Below are positions 43,929-53,334 of a DNA stretch of 64,000 bases, one piece after another. The stretch spans positions 29,525 to 93,524 of the forward strand of contig JBDHTL010000001.1 of NCBI GenBank assembly GCA_039808645.1, read 5' to 3'. The translations under genes were made by a program, and so were the position numbers. The notes under the pieces were generated by a model. That model searched no databases. It had not been told where the DNA came from and worked only from the letters and a program-made list of their open reading frames with translations. Positions within the stretch are counted from its first letter, which is position 1, and each line of letters opens with the position of its first letter. This stretch comes from JAJXWB01 sp039808645 (lineage in GTDB: Bacteria > Pseudomonadota > Alphaproteobacteria > Rhizobiales > Beijerinckiaceae).

Positions 43929-45014
43929 ATGAAGATTGCGGTTCTCGGCGGTGGCAACGGGTCGTTCGCCGCGGCGGCGGATTTTTCGCTCGCGGGCCAC
44001 GAGGTCTCGCTGTTTCGCCGCGATCGGGCCGATGTCGACGCGCACCTGTCGCAGGGCGGAACGATCATGCTGATCGACGGCAAGGGGCGTCGTTCGGCAA
44101 AGCTCGCCTCCATCACGTCCGACCTCGCCGGCGCCGTGCGCGGCGCCGAACTCGTGCTGTGCCCCACGCCCGCCTTCGCGCAGGACGACCTTGCGCGCAT
44201 GATCGCGCCGCTGCTCGAGCCCGGCCAGGTCGTCTATCTGCCGCCGGGCTCGTTCGGCTCCTATGTCTTCGCGACGGCCGCGCGCGAAGCGGGCCGGGCG
44301 AAGGACGTCGCCTTCGCGGAGACCGGCACGCTGCCGTGGCTCGCCCGCAAGCAGGGCGCTTATGAAGTCCGCATATCCGGACGCGGCGTCCGCCTGCCGA
44401 CCGGCGTCTTTCCGCAGGCAAACAGCCGACATGCGCTCGACGTGATCGGGCGCGCCTTTCCGCGCGCGATCGAGGATTGCGGCGACATCCTCTCCGGCGC
44501 GCTGATGAATGCGGGACCGATCATCCATCCGCCGCTGATCACGATGAACGCCGGCCCGCTCGAACATTTCGACCGCTGGGACATCCACAAGGAAGGCACG
44601 CAGCCCGCGATCCGTCGCGTGACCGATCTGCTCGACGCCGAGCGCATGGCGGTGCGCGAGGCCTTCGGCTACGGGCCGCCGCATTTTCCGCTCGCCGACC
44701 ATTACGCCAAGCGCGCCTGGATGTACGAGGCGGAGGCGCACGACACGCTGACCGATTCCGGCGACTGGCGCGAACGCATCGTGCTGACCCAGCATCGCTA
44801 CATGCTGGAGGACACCCGGATCGGCCTGTCGTTCATCGTCTCGATGGCCGAACTCGTCGGCGTGCCGACGCCGCTCGCCAAAGCCTTCCTGTCGATCGGC
44901 TCCGCCGTCGTCGGCGAGGATTTCATGGCGACGGGCCGCACGCGCAGGACGCTGGGCATCGAGGCCATGAGCAAGGACGCCCTGCAATCCCTGCTCGCGC
45001 GAGGCTTCGCCTGA
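43929..45014 (+). CDS. Octopine/nopaline dehydrogenase family protein
   Basis: The 361-residue protein has an N-terminal NAD(P)-binding Rossmann domain (VLGGGNGSFAAAAD) and a C-terminal octopine-dehydrogenase-type helical domain. Family enzymes reduce imines formed from amino and keto acids or oxidise hydroxy acids. The substrate is unknown. It is co-transcribed with a 3-hydroxyacyl-CoA dehydrogenase (TGATG overlap), which points to acyl-CoA or hydroxy-acid catabolism rather than opine formation. Confidence 0.75.
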   Translation: MKIAVLGGGNGSFAAAADFSLAGHEVSLFRRDRADVDAHLSQGGTIMLIDGKGRRSAKLASITSDLAGAVRGAELVLCPTPAFAQDDLARMIAPLLEPGQVVYLPPGSFGSYVFATAAREAGRAKDVAFAETGTLPWLARKQGAYEVRISGRGVRLPTGVFPQANSRHALDVIGRAFPRAIEDCGDILSGALMNAGPIIHPPLITMNAGPLEHFDRWDIHKEGTQPAIRRVTDLLDAERMAVREAFGYGPPHFPLADHYAKRAWMYEAEAHDTLTDSGDWRERIVLTQHRYMLEDTRIGLSFIVSMAELVGVPTPLAKAFLSIGSAVVGEDFMATGRTRRTLGIEAMSKDALQSLLARGFA

Positions 45015-45985
45015 TGCGGATCGCGAGCCTCGGCGCCGGCCGCATGGGACGCGGCGTGGCCGTGGTCTTCGCCTATGCGGGCCACGAGGTCGCGGTCGTC
45101 GATTTCAAGCATCGCCCGCAGGCCGATTTCGACGCGCTCGCGAAGGAAGCCGAGACGGAAATCGCGGGCATATTGCAGACGCTCGCGCGGATCGGCCTGA
45201 TGGCGCCGGCCGATGTCGCCATCCTGATGAAGCGTGTCCGCCTCGTGCCGGCAAGCGGCGCCGCGGAGGCGTTCGGCGCCGCCGACTACATTTTCGAGGC
45301 TCTGCCGGAAGTGCTCGCTCTCAAGCGCGAGGCCCTCGCGCGGGCCTCGGCGCTCGCCGGCGCCGGCGCCATCATCGCGTCGACGACATCCACGATCCTC
45401 GTCGACGACATGGCCGACGCCGTCGTCGATCCCGGCCGCTTCCTCAACGCGCATTGGCTGAACCCCGCCTTCCTCGTGCCGCTGGTCGAATTGTCGCCAG
45501 GCAGCAAGACGCGGCCCCAGACGACCGCCTCGATCAAGGCCATGCTCGAAAGCATCGGGAAAATCCCGGTCGTCTGCGCCGCCACGCCCGGATACATCGT
45601 GCCGCGCATCCAGGGCATGGCGATGAACGAAGCCGCGCGCATGGTGCAGGAAGGCGTCGCGACGGCCGAGGATATCGACAAGGCGGTCATCTACGGCTTC
45701 GGCTTCCGCTTCGCCATTCTCGGCCTGCTCGAATTCATCGACTGGGGCGGCGGCGACATTCTCTATCACACCAGCCGCTACATGACCGAAGCGCTCGGCC
45801 ACGAGCGCTATGCCGCGCCCGACATCATCGAGCGCAACATGGCGGAAGGCCGCATCGGCCTGAAGACGCGCGTGGGCTTCCTCGACTACGACGGCGTCGA
45901 CATCGACGCCTACCGCGAAAAGCGCCTCGCCGCCTTCGCGGAATCGCTGCGGAGGCTTGGTCTCGCGCGCAAGCCGGCGCTGTAG
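45014..45985 (+). CDS. 3-hydroxyacyl-CoA (3-hydroxybutyryl-CoA type) dehydrogenase
   Basis: The 323-residue protein has the Rossmann motif GAGRMGRGVA at the N-terminus, a catalytic histidine in NAHWLNP (near 153) and the C-terminal dimerisation domain. It should oxidise a 3-hydroxyacyl-CoA with NAD+. It is the second gene of a two-gene operon and may complete a beta-oxidation-like sequence with the crotonase at 35960-36790. Confidence 0.85.
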   Translation: MRIASLGAGRMGRGVAVVFAYAGHEVAVVDFKHRPQADFDALAKEAETEIAGILQTLARIGLMAPADVAILMKRVRLVPASGAAEAFGAADYIFEALPEVLALKREALARASALAGAGAIIASTTSTILVDDMADAVVDPGRFLNAHWLNPAFLVPLVELSPGSKTRPQTTASIKAMLESIGKIPVVCAATPGYIVPRIQGMAMNEAARMVQEGVATAEDIDKAVIYGFGFRFAILGLLEFIDWGGGDILYHTSRYMTEALGHERYAAPDIIERNMAEGRIGLKTRVGFLDYDGVDIDAYREKRLAAFAESLRRLGLARKPAL

Positions 45986-46005
45986 TTACGCTCCACGTCC
46001 TTCCA

Positions 46006-46064
46006 GGCGAGGCGAAGCAATCATCCGCCAGGACTCAGGCGCCGGAAGAGATCGCCGCCTCGCC
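46006..46064. terminator. Long inverted repeat between convergent operons
   Basis: GGCGAGGCG at 46006-46014 and CGCCTCGCC at 46056-46064 pair perfectly across a 41-base loop, between the ends of the dehydrogenase operon and the liv operon. There is no U-tract. It may be a bidirectional transcription barrier or an extragenic repeat. Confidence 0.4.
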
Positions 46065-46101
46065 CCTCGAGACGGCGAGGTCACGAGAGAACGGCCGACG
46101 T

Positions 46102-46815
46102 TCAGTGTCCGCCCAGATAGGCGGCAATCAGCTTGGGATCGCCGATGAGATCGGCCGCCCGCCCCTTCTGGGTCACCTGTCCGGTCTCCAGCACATAGCC
46201 GTAGTCCGCCGTCTCGAGCGCGGCGCGCGCATTCTGTTCGACCAGCAGGATGGAAATGCCGATGCTGCGCAGCGAGGCGATCGTCCTGAAGATTTCGCGC
46301 ACGATCAGCGGCGCGAGGCCGAGGCTCGGCTCGTCGAGCAGGAGCAGGCGCGGCTTGGCCATCAAGGCGCGCCCGAGCGCGAGCATCTGCCGCTCGCCCC
46401 CCGACAGCGTGCCGGCCAATTGCCGGCGCCGCTCCTTGAGCCGCGGGAAGCGCGCGAAGACGTCGTCGAGATCGCGCTTGATTTCGGCCGTGGCGCGGCG
46501 CGAATAGGCGCCGAGGATCAGATTGTCCTCGACGCTCATGTCGTGAAACAATTCGCGCCGCTCCGGCACGAGGCACATGCCGCGCTCCACGCGCGCCTCG
46601 ACATCGACGCCGGCGAGGCCCGCGCCGTCGAAACGCATGACGCCGCTGGACGGCAGAAGGCCGATGGCGGCCTGCATCAGCGTCGTCTTGCCGGCGCCGT
46701 TGGGGCCGATGATGGTGACGATCTTCCCGGGCTCGATCGAGACGGAGACGTCGCGCACGGCCTGAATGCGACCGTAGGCGACGCTGACGTTTTCGAGCGA
46801 CAGCAGCGCCGTCAT
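46102..46815 (-). CDS. livF: LivF-type ABC transporter ATPase
   Basis: The 237-residue ATPase has Walker A GPNGAGKTT, signature LSGGERQ and Walker B LLLLDEPSLGLAP. It belongs to the branched-chain amino acid (HAAT) family. It is the last gene of the minus-strand liv operon and overlaps the livMG fusion by four bases. Many HAAT systems import aromatic acids or related compounds, which fits the surrounding genes. Confidence 0.93.
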   Translation of the reverse strand: MTALLSLENVSVAYGRIQAVRDVSVSIEPGKIVTIIGPNGAGKTTLMQAAIGLLPSSGVMRFDGAGLAGVDVEARVERGMCLVPERRELFHDMSVEDNLILGAYSRRATAEIKRDLDDVFARFPRLKERRRQLAGTLSGGERQMLALGRALMAKPRLLLLDEPSLGLAPLIVREIFRTIASLRSIGISILLVEQNARAALETADYGYVLETGQVTQKGRAADLIGDPKLIAAYLGGH

Positions 46816-48581
46816 GCGACGCCCCCGAGATAGGCTTCCTGCACGCGCGGGTCGGCGCGCACCTCGGCCGGCAGGCCCTCGCAGATCTTCGAGCCGAAAT
46901 CCATCACGACGATCCGGTCGACGAGCGACATGACGAATTCCATGTCGTGCTCGACGAGCAGGACGGTCAGCTTGTCGGCCCGCAATTCGCGCAGCAGCGC
47001 GGCCAGTTCCATCTTCTCGTTGCGCCTCAGCCCGGCTGCCGGCTCGTCCAGCACGAGCAGCGTCGGATCGGCGGCGAGCGCGCGGGCGATCTCGACCAGC
47101 CGCTGCTTGCCGAGCGGCAGGGAGCCCGCGGCGTCGAATGCGTGGTCGGCGAGGCCGGCGCGCTCGAGCTGGCGCATGGCTTCGGCGCGCGCCCGCGCCT
47201 CTTCCGCGCGGTCGAGCCGCAGCATGCCGCGCAACAGGCCGGCGCGAAGCCGCGCATGCGCGCCGAGCAGCACGTTGTCGAGCACGCTCATGCGCGGCCT
47301 CAGCTTCACATGCTGGAAGGTTCGCGCGACGCCGGCCCGCGCGATCGCGCTTTGCCGCATGCCGTGGATCGGCAGGCCGGCGAACACGATCGAGCCGCCG
47401 TCCAGCTTCAGCGCGCCGGTGCACAGGTTGAACATCGTGCTCTTGCCGGCGCCGTTCGGCCCGATCAGCCCGACGATCTCGCCGGCGCGCACGTCGAAAG
47501 AAACGACGTTGACCGCGATCAGGCCGCCGAACCGCCGCACCGCCCGATCGACCACGAGCAAGCGCCCGCCCGCCGCCGGCTTGGGCCGCTCCTCGAGGGC
47601 AGCGGCTGCGACCGGCGGCGCCTGCTTCCGCCGGGGCAGGCGATCGGCGATATAGGGGACGACGCCGCGCCGCGCGCGCTGCAGGAAGATGATGAAGATG
47701 GCGGAAAACGCCACGACCTCGAGCTGGCCCGACGCGTTCGGCGAGAGCAGCGGCAGATAGTCCTGAATCGCGTTCTTGAGAAAGGTGATGATGGCGGCGC
47801 CGACGACGCCGCCGATCAGGCTGCCTTGTCCGCCCACCATCGCCATCATCAGATATTCGATGCCCATCGCCGCGTCGAATGTCGCGGGGCTGACGAAGCG
47901 GCTCATGTGCGCATAGAGCCAGCCCGAGACGGCGGCCCAGAACGCTGCGATGACGAAGACCGCGAGCTTGGTGCGGAACGCGCCGATGCCGAGGCTTTCG
48001 ACCAGCACGTTGCCGCCGCGCAACGCGCGGATCGCACGGCCCCAGCGCGAATCCAGGAGATTGTACATGAGCGCCAGCGCCACGACGACGAAGGCGAGAA
48101 TGAGATAGTAGATCTCCACGCTCTGCATCAGCGCGCGCGAGCCGATGCGGATCGGCGGTATGTTGGAAATGCCGCTGAAATTGCCGAGCCCGTCGATATT
48201 GCCGAAGAGGAAACCGATGGCCAGTCCCCACGCGAGCGTGCTGAGCGAGAGGAAATGCCCTTCGAGACGCAGCGTCGCCGCCCCGAGCGCCGCCGCGACG
48301 GAACACGTGACCACGACCGCGAGCAGCAGGCCGGCCCAGGGGGAATAGCCGTTGAGCGCGCTCAGCCACGACGTCGCATAGGCCGCGACGCCGACGAAGG
48401 CCGCCTGGCCGAACGAGACGATGCCCGCGACGCCGGTCAGCAGGGCGAGGCCGATCGCAACCAGCGCGTAGATGCCGATATAGTTGAACAGGCTGATCGT
48501 GAACGACGACAGGACGAGCGGCGCCGCCAGCAGCGCGGCGAGCGCGACGAGCATGATCGCGAGGCTGGCGGGGCGGCTCAT
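46812..48581 (-). CDS. LivM-LivG fusion: ABC permease plus ATPase
   Basis: The 589-residue protein contains a LivM-type permease (about residues 1-330, with ALVAIGLALLTGVAGIVSFGQAAF near 40), a short linker (EERPKPAAGG) and a full LivG-type ATPase (from about 355; GPNGAGKST near 390; LPLGKQRLVEIARALA; LLVLDEPAAGL). The two are usually separate genes. Such fusions occur in some proteobacterial HAAT systems. The reading frame is open throughout. Confidence 0.92.
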   Translation of the reverse strand: MSRPASLAIMLVALAALLAAPLVLSSFTISLFNYIGIYALVAIGLALLTGVAGIVSFGQAAFVGVAAYATSWLSALNGYSPWAGLLLAVVVTCSVAAALGAATLRLEGHFLSLSTLAWGLAIGFLFGNIDGLGNFSGISNIPPIRIGSRALMQSVEIYYLILAFVVVALALMYNLLDSRWGRAIRALRGGNVLVESLGIGAFRTKLAVFVIAAFWAAVSGWLYAHMSRFVSPATFDAAMGIEYLMMAMVGGQGSLIGGVVGAAIITFLKNAIQDYLPLLSPNASGQLEVVAFSAIFIIFLQRARRGVVPYIADRLPRRKQAPPVAAAALEERPKPAAGGRLLVVDRAVRRFGGLIAVNVVSFDVRAGEIVGLIGPNGAGKSTMFNLCTGALKLDGGSIVFAGLPIHGMRQSAIARAGVARTFQHVKLRPRMSVLDNVLLGAHARLRAGLLRGMLRLDRAEEARARAEAMRQLERAGLADHAFDAAGSLPLGKQRLVEIARALAADPTLLVLDEPAAGLRRNEKMELAALLRELRADKLTVLLVEHDMEFVMSLVDRIVVMDFGSKICEGLPAEVRADPRVQEAYLGGVA

Positions 48582-49621
48582 TCCTCGTCCTCCTCCTCGA
48601 CATGGATGGAGACCAGCGAACGCCAGACGAGGATCGGCACAAGAACGGAAAAGACGATCACGTCCTTGAGCGAACTCGAGGCAAAGGAAGCGAAGCTTTC
48701 GAGCAGGCCGACGATGACGGCGCCGATCGCCGCGCCGGGATAGGAATGCAACCCGCCGATGATCGCGCCGACGAAGGCCTTGAGGCCGATGAGGAAGCCG
48801 GAATCGTAGAAGATGGTGTTGACCGGCGCGATCAGCAGGCCCGACACGCCCGCGAGGATCGAGCCGAGCACGTAGGCGATGACGCCAGCGCGCGCCGGAC
48901 GCACGCCCATCAGCCGCGCGCCGGTGCGGTTGGACGACGTGGCGCGCAGCGCCTTGCCGGTCAGCGTGAATTCGAAACAGACATAGAGCAACGCGCTGAG
49001 CGCGACCGCCGCGACGACGATGCAGACGGTCTGGCCGGACACCATCGCGCCGAATATTTCCGTCGACCACGACGTGAGCGGCTGCGTGCGGACGCCCTCC
49101 GGCCCGAAGAACAGAAGGCCGAGCCCGACCAGGGCGAAATGCAGCGCGACCGCGATGATCAGCAGGAGCAGCACGGGCGCGTCCGCCACGGGCCGGAACA
49201 CGATCCGGTCGAGCAGCGGCGCGACCGGAACGATCAACGCCAGCGCCATGATCAGGCGGGCCGGCAGCGGCGGCGTCATCGGCGCGAGGAAACGCACCGC
49301 GAGCGCGATCGCGACGGGGAGCGCGAGATAGAACAGCGCCGCGCGCGGCAGCGCCGCCGCCCTGCCCGCGCGCAGAAGAGCAGCGGCTTCCATGGCGAAG
49401 GCGAGGATCGCGAGCGCGATCACCAGATTGACGGTGCCCGGCGTCTGACCGTCGTCGAGCGCGGCAAGCGTCAGCGCCGTGAAGGCGGCGAGATCGCCGA
49501 ATGGCACGAACATCACGCGCGTGACCGAGAACAGCAGCACCGTCCCGATCGCGACGAGCGCGTAGATCGCGCCGCTCGCTATGCCGTCGACGGCCAGGAT
49601 CGCCGCAATATCGAAGCTCAT
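48578..49621 (-). CDS. livH: LivH-type ABC transporter permease
   Basis: The 347-residue membrane protein starts with the typical LivH segment (DGIASGAIYALVAIGTVLLFSVTRV) and ends with a charged VEEEDEE tail. It is about 50 residues longer than common LivH, with extra hydrophobic sequence around residues 65-135. It pairs with the LivM part of the next gene, which it overlaps by four bases. Confidence 0.9.
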   Translation of the reverse strand: MSFDIAAILAVDGIASGAIYALVAIGTVLLFSVTRVMFVPFGDLAAFTALTLAALDDGQTPGTVNLVIALAILAFAMEAAALLRAGRAAALPRAALFYLALPVAIALAVRFLAPMTPPLPARLIMALALIVPVAPLLDRIVFRPVADAPVLLLLIIAVALHFALVGLGLLFFGPEGVRTQPLTSWSTEIFGAMVSGQTVCIVVAAVALSALLYVCFEFTLTGKALRATSSNRTGARLMGVRPARAGVIAYVLGSILAGVSGLLIAPVNTIFYDSGFLIGLKAFVGAIIGGLHSYPGAAIGAVIVGLLESFASFASSSLKDVIVFSVLVPILVWRSLVSIHVEEEDEE

Positions 49622-49659
49622 GCGCGACGATCCCGCCTCGACTCAGCCCGTTCGATCGC

Positions 49660-50805
49660 TCAGGGCGTGTAGACCCACTTGCCATCCTTGAGCTGCACGA
49701 TCACCAGCGAGCGATCGTCGACGCCGTAGCCCTGGCCGGGCTTGAAATTGTAGACGCCGTGGACGCCCGCAAGCTCCTTCGTGGCGAGCATTTCGTCTCG
49801 CAGAGCCTTGCGGAATTCCGGCGTGCCGGGCTTGGCCTTGCCGAGCGCGCGTTCGGCGGCGCCGGCGAAGACGAGGTAGGCGTCGAACGAATAGGCGGAG
49901 AAGCCGTCGCGCGACTCCACGTTGTTGGCCTCCTTGTAGGCGGCGCGGAAGTCGGCCGACAGCTTCTTGGAGAAATGCCCGTCCGGCAATTGTTCGGACA
50001 CGATCACGGGACCTGCCGACACCTGGACGCCCTCGGCCGCCTTGCCGCCGACGCGCACGAAATCCGGATTGATGAGCGAGGCCAGTCCATAGGTCGGTCC
50101 CTTGAAGCCGCGCTCCGCGAGCGCCAGCAGCGGCAGCGCGGCCTGGGTCGAGGAGCCGCCGATCAGCACGCCGTCCGGCTTGGCCGCGAGCACGCGCAGA
50201 ATCTGCGCGGTCACCGACGTATCGGTGCGCGCATAGCGCTCGTTGGTCAGGATCTTGATGTCGCCGCGCTCTTCGGCCGCCTTGCCGCCGGCGTAGACGA
50301 GATCGCCCCAGGCGTCGGAGAAGCCGATGTAGCCGACATTCCTGACCTTGTCGCGCTTCATCCGGTCGGCGACGACCTTGGCCATCAGCATGGGCGGCTG
50401 CGGAACGGCGATCGTCCACTGCTTGGCGGGATCTTCGGATTCGATCTTGACCGGCGACACGGCGATCATCGGAACGCCGAGTTCGTTCGCCACGGTCGTC
50501 ATCGCGATGGTTGCAGGCGCGGTCGCCGTGCCGATCAGGAAATCGACCTTGTCTTCCTCGACCAGCTTGCGCGCGTTGCGCGTGGCGGCGGCGGGATCGG
50601 AGCCGTCGTCGAGCTGGATCAGCGTGACCGTCTCCGCGCCGATCTTGCTTTTGTATTTCTGCGCCGCCTTCATGCCGTTGGCGTAGGGAATGCCGAGCGC
50701 GGCCGCGGGCCCGCTGAGCGCGGTGACGAAGCCGAGCTTGATTTCCGCCTGCGCGGGCGCGGCGATCAGCAGCGCGGAGACGGCGACTGCGGCAAGTCTG
50801 TGCAT
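49660..50805 (-). CDS. LivJ/LivK-type periplasmic substrate-binding protein
   Basis: The 381-residue protein has a signal peptide (residues 1-21, cleavage after AQA) and a type-I periplasmic-binding fold (IKLGFVTALSGPAAALG start). It delivers the ligand to the Liv permease. AAGGAGGGAACCG before the ATG is a strong ribosome binding site. It is the first gene of the liv operon, divergent from the Rieske oxygenase operon, which suggests that the imported compound is the substrate of that pathway. Confidence 0.92.
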   Translation of the reverse strand: MHRLAAVAVSALLIAAPAQAEIKLGFVTALSGPAAALGIPYANGMKAAQKYKSKIGAETVTLIQLDDGSDPAAATRNARKLVEEDKVDFLIGTATAPATIAMTTVANELGVPMIAVSPVKIESEDPAKQWTIAVPQPPMLMAKVVADRMKRDKVRNVGYIGFSDAWGDLVYAGGKAAEERGDIKILTNERYARTDTSVTAQILRVLAAKPDGVLIGGSSTQAALPLLALAERGFKGPTYGLASLINPDFVRVGGKAAEGVQVSAGPVIVSEQLPDGHFSKKLSADFRAAYKEANNVESRDGFSAYSFDAYLVFAGAAERALGKAKPGTPEFRKALRDEMLATKELAGVHGVYNFKPGQGYGVDDRSLVIVQLKDGKWVYTP

Positions 50806-51496
50806 CGGTTCCCTCCTTCGTCTCACCGCGAAAGCCGCGGCGCGCATCACTACGCCGCCGGCGACGCCCGGCGGTCGAGCCCGCAGACCATGCGGTTCGT
50901 TACAAGCTGGAATATCCTGCGCGGGAAAGGCAAGGCTGGCGTCCGCCCGGCTTCGGCGTCCTGTTCGTTTCCTGCAGGTGCGACCATGACGCACGGCTCC
51001 CGAACCGCCTCGGAGAAATTACATCAAGCCTAAAACGATTGCGCGCCGTGCGTCAACACGGCGCCGGACGGGAATGCGCAAGCCTTCGCGTCCGGGCGCA
51101 ACGCCCGCGGCGTCCGGTCGCCGCTTCCGCGAATTCCGCGGCCGTGCGCGCGTTTTGCTTCAATTCCAAAATGCCTGTCGGACAGGGCCGGAATGAGCGC
51201 AATCGTCCGGTGATGCGCTGCCGCAAAATCGCCGCCGGTCGGCCGGAGACGGGCTGCGGTCGCTCCCCGCGGCAGGATTTCATCCCGCATTCCTTCAGAC
51301 ATGAACTTTATTCGCGAGCCCGCCTGCCACTTCGTCCTGTCCTGCCAAGCGCGCCTGTTTCCTTTGTTTTCCGTCCTCCTTCGGATTTTCGATCGTCGGG
51401 CAAGCGATCGTCGGCCCCTCACGTTGACAGCGATCTTTTGACAATTAAACTAATTTCAGCCGTGTCGCGCATGATCGCGCAGCGAGGAGGTCGAGC
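50806..51496. other. 691-bp divergent control region, no gene seen
   Basis: This is the longest gene-free stretch of the window, between the divergent liv and Rieske operons. No convincing small gene is visible. TTGACA occurs twice at 51424-51429 and 51438-51443, and TAAACT at 51446-51451 could be a -10 for the Rieske operon. A GAATAT lies at about 50908. The length and the AT-rich end at 51424-51460 suggest binding sites for one of the MarR proteins. Confidence 0.5.
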
Positions 51497-52810
51497 ATGT
51501 CACATTATGCCGGCGACGCCGACAGGATCCGCAAGCTGGTGCGCGAGGCCGAGGTGCACCGCGACGTCTTCATCGACCAGGAATTGTTTCAGCTCGAAAT
51601 GGAGCATCTCTTCGCCAACGCCTGGGTCTATGTCGGCCACGACAGCCAGGTCGCCAACGAGGGCGACTTCTACACGACCACGATCGGCTCGCAGCCCGTC
51701 GTCATGGTGCGCCACACCGACGGCGAGGTGAAGGTTCTGCTCAACCGCTGTCCGCACAAGGGCGTGAAGATCGCCGGCGAGACCTGCGGCAATACGGGCA
51801 AGGTCTTTCGCTGTCCCTACCACGCCTGGCGCTTCCGCACCGACGGCTCGCTGCTCAGCATTCCGCAGATGAAGGGCTACGACAATACCGGCTTCGAGAG
51901 CTCGCCTGCCGCGCACGGCATGACGCGCGTGAAGAACGTGCACAATTATCGCGGCTTCGTTTTCGCGCGGCTGAACGACGAGGGGCCGGGCTTCGAGGAA
52001 TTCTTCGGCGACAGCCTGTCGAGCTTCGACAACATGATCGACCGTTCGCCGGTCGGCAAGCTCGAGGTCGCCGGCGGCGTGCTGCGCTACATGCACAATT
52101 GCAACTGGAAGATGCTGGTCGACAACCAGACCGACACGTGCCACCCGATGGTTGCACATGAATCCTCCGCCGGCACGGCCAAGGCCATGTGGCAGAAGGC
52201 GCCGGAAGGCACGCCGAAGCCGATGGCGGTCGAAATCTTCGTGCCCTTCATGAGCCCATACGAAGACTTCGAGAAGATGGGCATCCGCATCTGGGAGAAC
52301 GGCCACGGCCATACCGGCGTGCATCGCTCGATCCATTCCGACTATTCGGCCATTCCCGGCTACTGGGACCAGATGAAGAGCGCCTACGGCGAGGAGCGCG
52401 CCCACGCCATCCTCGGCGAAGCGCGGCACAACACGGTCTATTTCCCCAACATCATGATCAAGGGGCCGATCCAGCTGCTGCGCCTGTTCAAGCCGATTTC
52501 CGCCAACCGGACATTGGTCGAATCCTGGACCTTCCGCCTCGTCGGCGCGCCCGACCTGCTGCTCGAGCGCACGCTCATGTACAATCGGCTCATCAACGCG
52601 CCGACTTCGGTCGTCGGCCACGACGATCTGGAAATGTACGAACGCGCGCAGGAAGGCCTGCGCGCCAACGGCAACGAATGGGTGAACATGCACCGGCTCT
52701 ACGAGCCCGCGGAGCTGACGCAGAAGAACGTGATCACCAACGGCACGAACGAATGGGTGATGCGCAACACCTATCGCGCCTGGGCGCATTTCATGACGCT
52801 GGACATGTGA
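51497..52810 (+). CDS. Rieske ring-hydroxylating oxygenase, alpha subunit
   Basis: The 437-residue protein has a Rieske [2Fe-2S] site with Cys85-X-His87 and Cys106-X2-His109, and a catalytic domain with mononuclear iron ligands His216 and His221 and the bridging Asp213. The overall pattern is that of benzoate/anthranilate-type oxygenases. GAGGAGGTCGAGC precedes the ATG. It pairs with the beta subunit ten bases downstream. The ferredoxin and reductase that must feed electrons are not in this window. The substrate is inferred below as an indoleacetyl- or arylacetyl-type compound. Confidence 0.9.
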   Translation: MSHYAGDADRIRKLVREAEVHRDVFIDQELFQLEMEHLFANAWVYVGHDSQVANEGDFYTTTIGSQPVVMVRHTDGEVKVLLNRCPHKGVKIAGETCGNTGKVFRCPYHAWRFRTDGSLLSIPQMKGYDNTGFESSPAAHGMTRVKNVHNYRGFVFARLNDEGPGFEEFFGDSLSSFDNMIDRSPVGKLEVAGGVLRYMHNCNWKMLVDNQTDTCHPMVAHESSAGTAKAMWQKAPEGTPKPMAVEIFVPFMSPYEDFEKMGIRIWENGHGHTGVHRSIHSDYSAIPGYWDQMKSAYGEERAHAILGEARHNTVYFPNIMIKGPIQLLRLFKPISANRTLVESWTFRLVGAPDLLLERTLMYNRLINAPTSVVGHDDLEMYERAQEGLRANGNEWVNMHRLYEPAELTQKNVITNGTNEWVMRNTYRAWAHFMTLDM

Positions 52811-52820
52811 GGAGAGCGCC

Positions 52821-53330
52821 ATGAACAGGAACGATCCGGCAATCGAAGGCGCCGTCCCGACCGATCGGGAGCTCATCGACTTCGTGCTGCGCGAGGCGCG
52901 CATGCTCGACCAGCAGCGGTTCGCAGACTGGCTCACCCTCTTCGCCGCCGACGGCTATTACTGGATGCCGCTGGAATGGGGCCAGACCGATCCCAAGCTG
53001 GTCTGCTCGCTGATGTACGAGGACAAGTTGCTGCTGAGCGTGCGCGTCGAACGGCTGAAGGGCGAGCGCACCTTCAGCCAGAAGCCCAAGAGCCGCAGCC
53101 ACCATGTGTTGCAGATGCCGCATGTCGAGAGCCGCGACGAGGCGGCGAACGCCTATGTCACCTGGACCGCGATGCACTACGTCGAGACGCGCAACGACGA
53201 GCAGACCCTGTATGCGGCCTGGGCGACGCATCATCTCGCCGTCGAGGACGGCAAGCTGCGCATCAAGCTGAAGCGCGTCGATCTGGTGAATTGCGACGCC
53301 GCCTTCGGCAATATCCAATTGTTCATGTGA
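52821..53330 (+). CDS. Rieske oxygenase beta subunit
   Basis: The 169-residue SnoaL/NTF2-like protein of the ring-hydroxylating dioxygenase beta family (REARMLDQQRFADWLTLFAADGYYW) forms the structural half of the alpha3beta3 oxygenase. It follows the alpha subunit with GGAGAGCGCC in front and ends four bases before the CoA ligase. Confidence 0.92.
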   Translation: MNRNDPAIEGAVPTDRELIDFVLREARMLDQQRFADWLTLFAADGYYWMPLEWGQTDPKLVCSLMYEDKLLLSVRVERLKGERTFSQKPKSRSHHVLQMPHVESRDEAANAYVTWTAMHYVETRNDEQTLYAAWATHHLAVEDGKLRIKLKRVDLVNCDAAFGNIQLFM

Positions 53331-53334
53331 GCGG

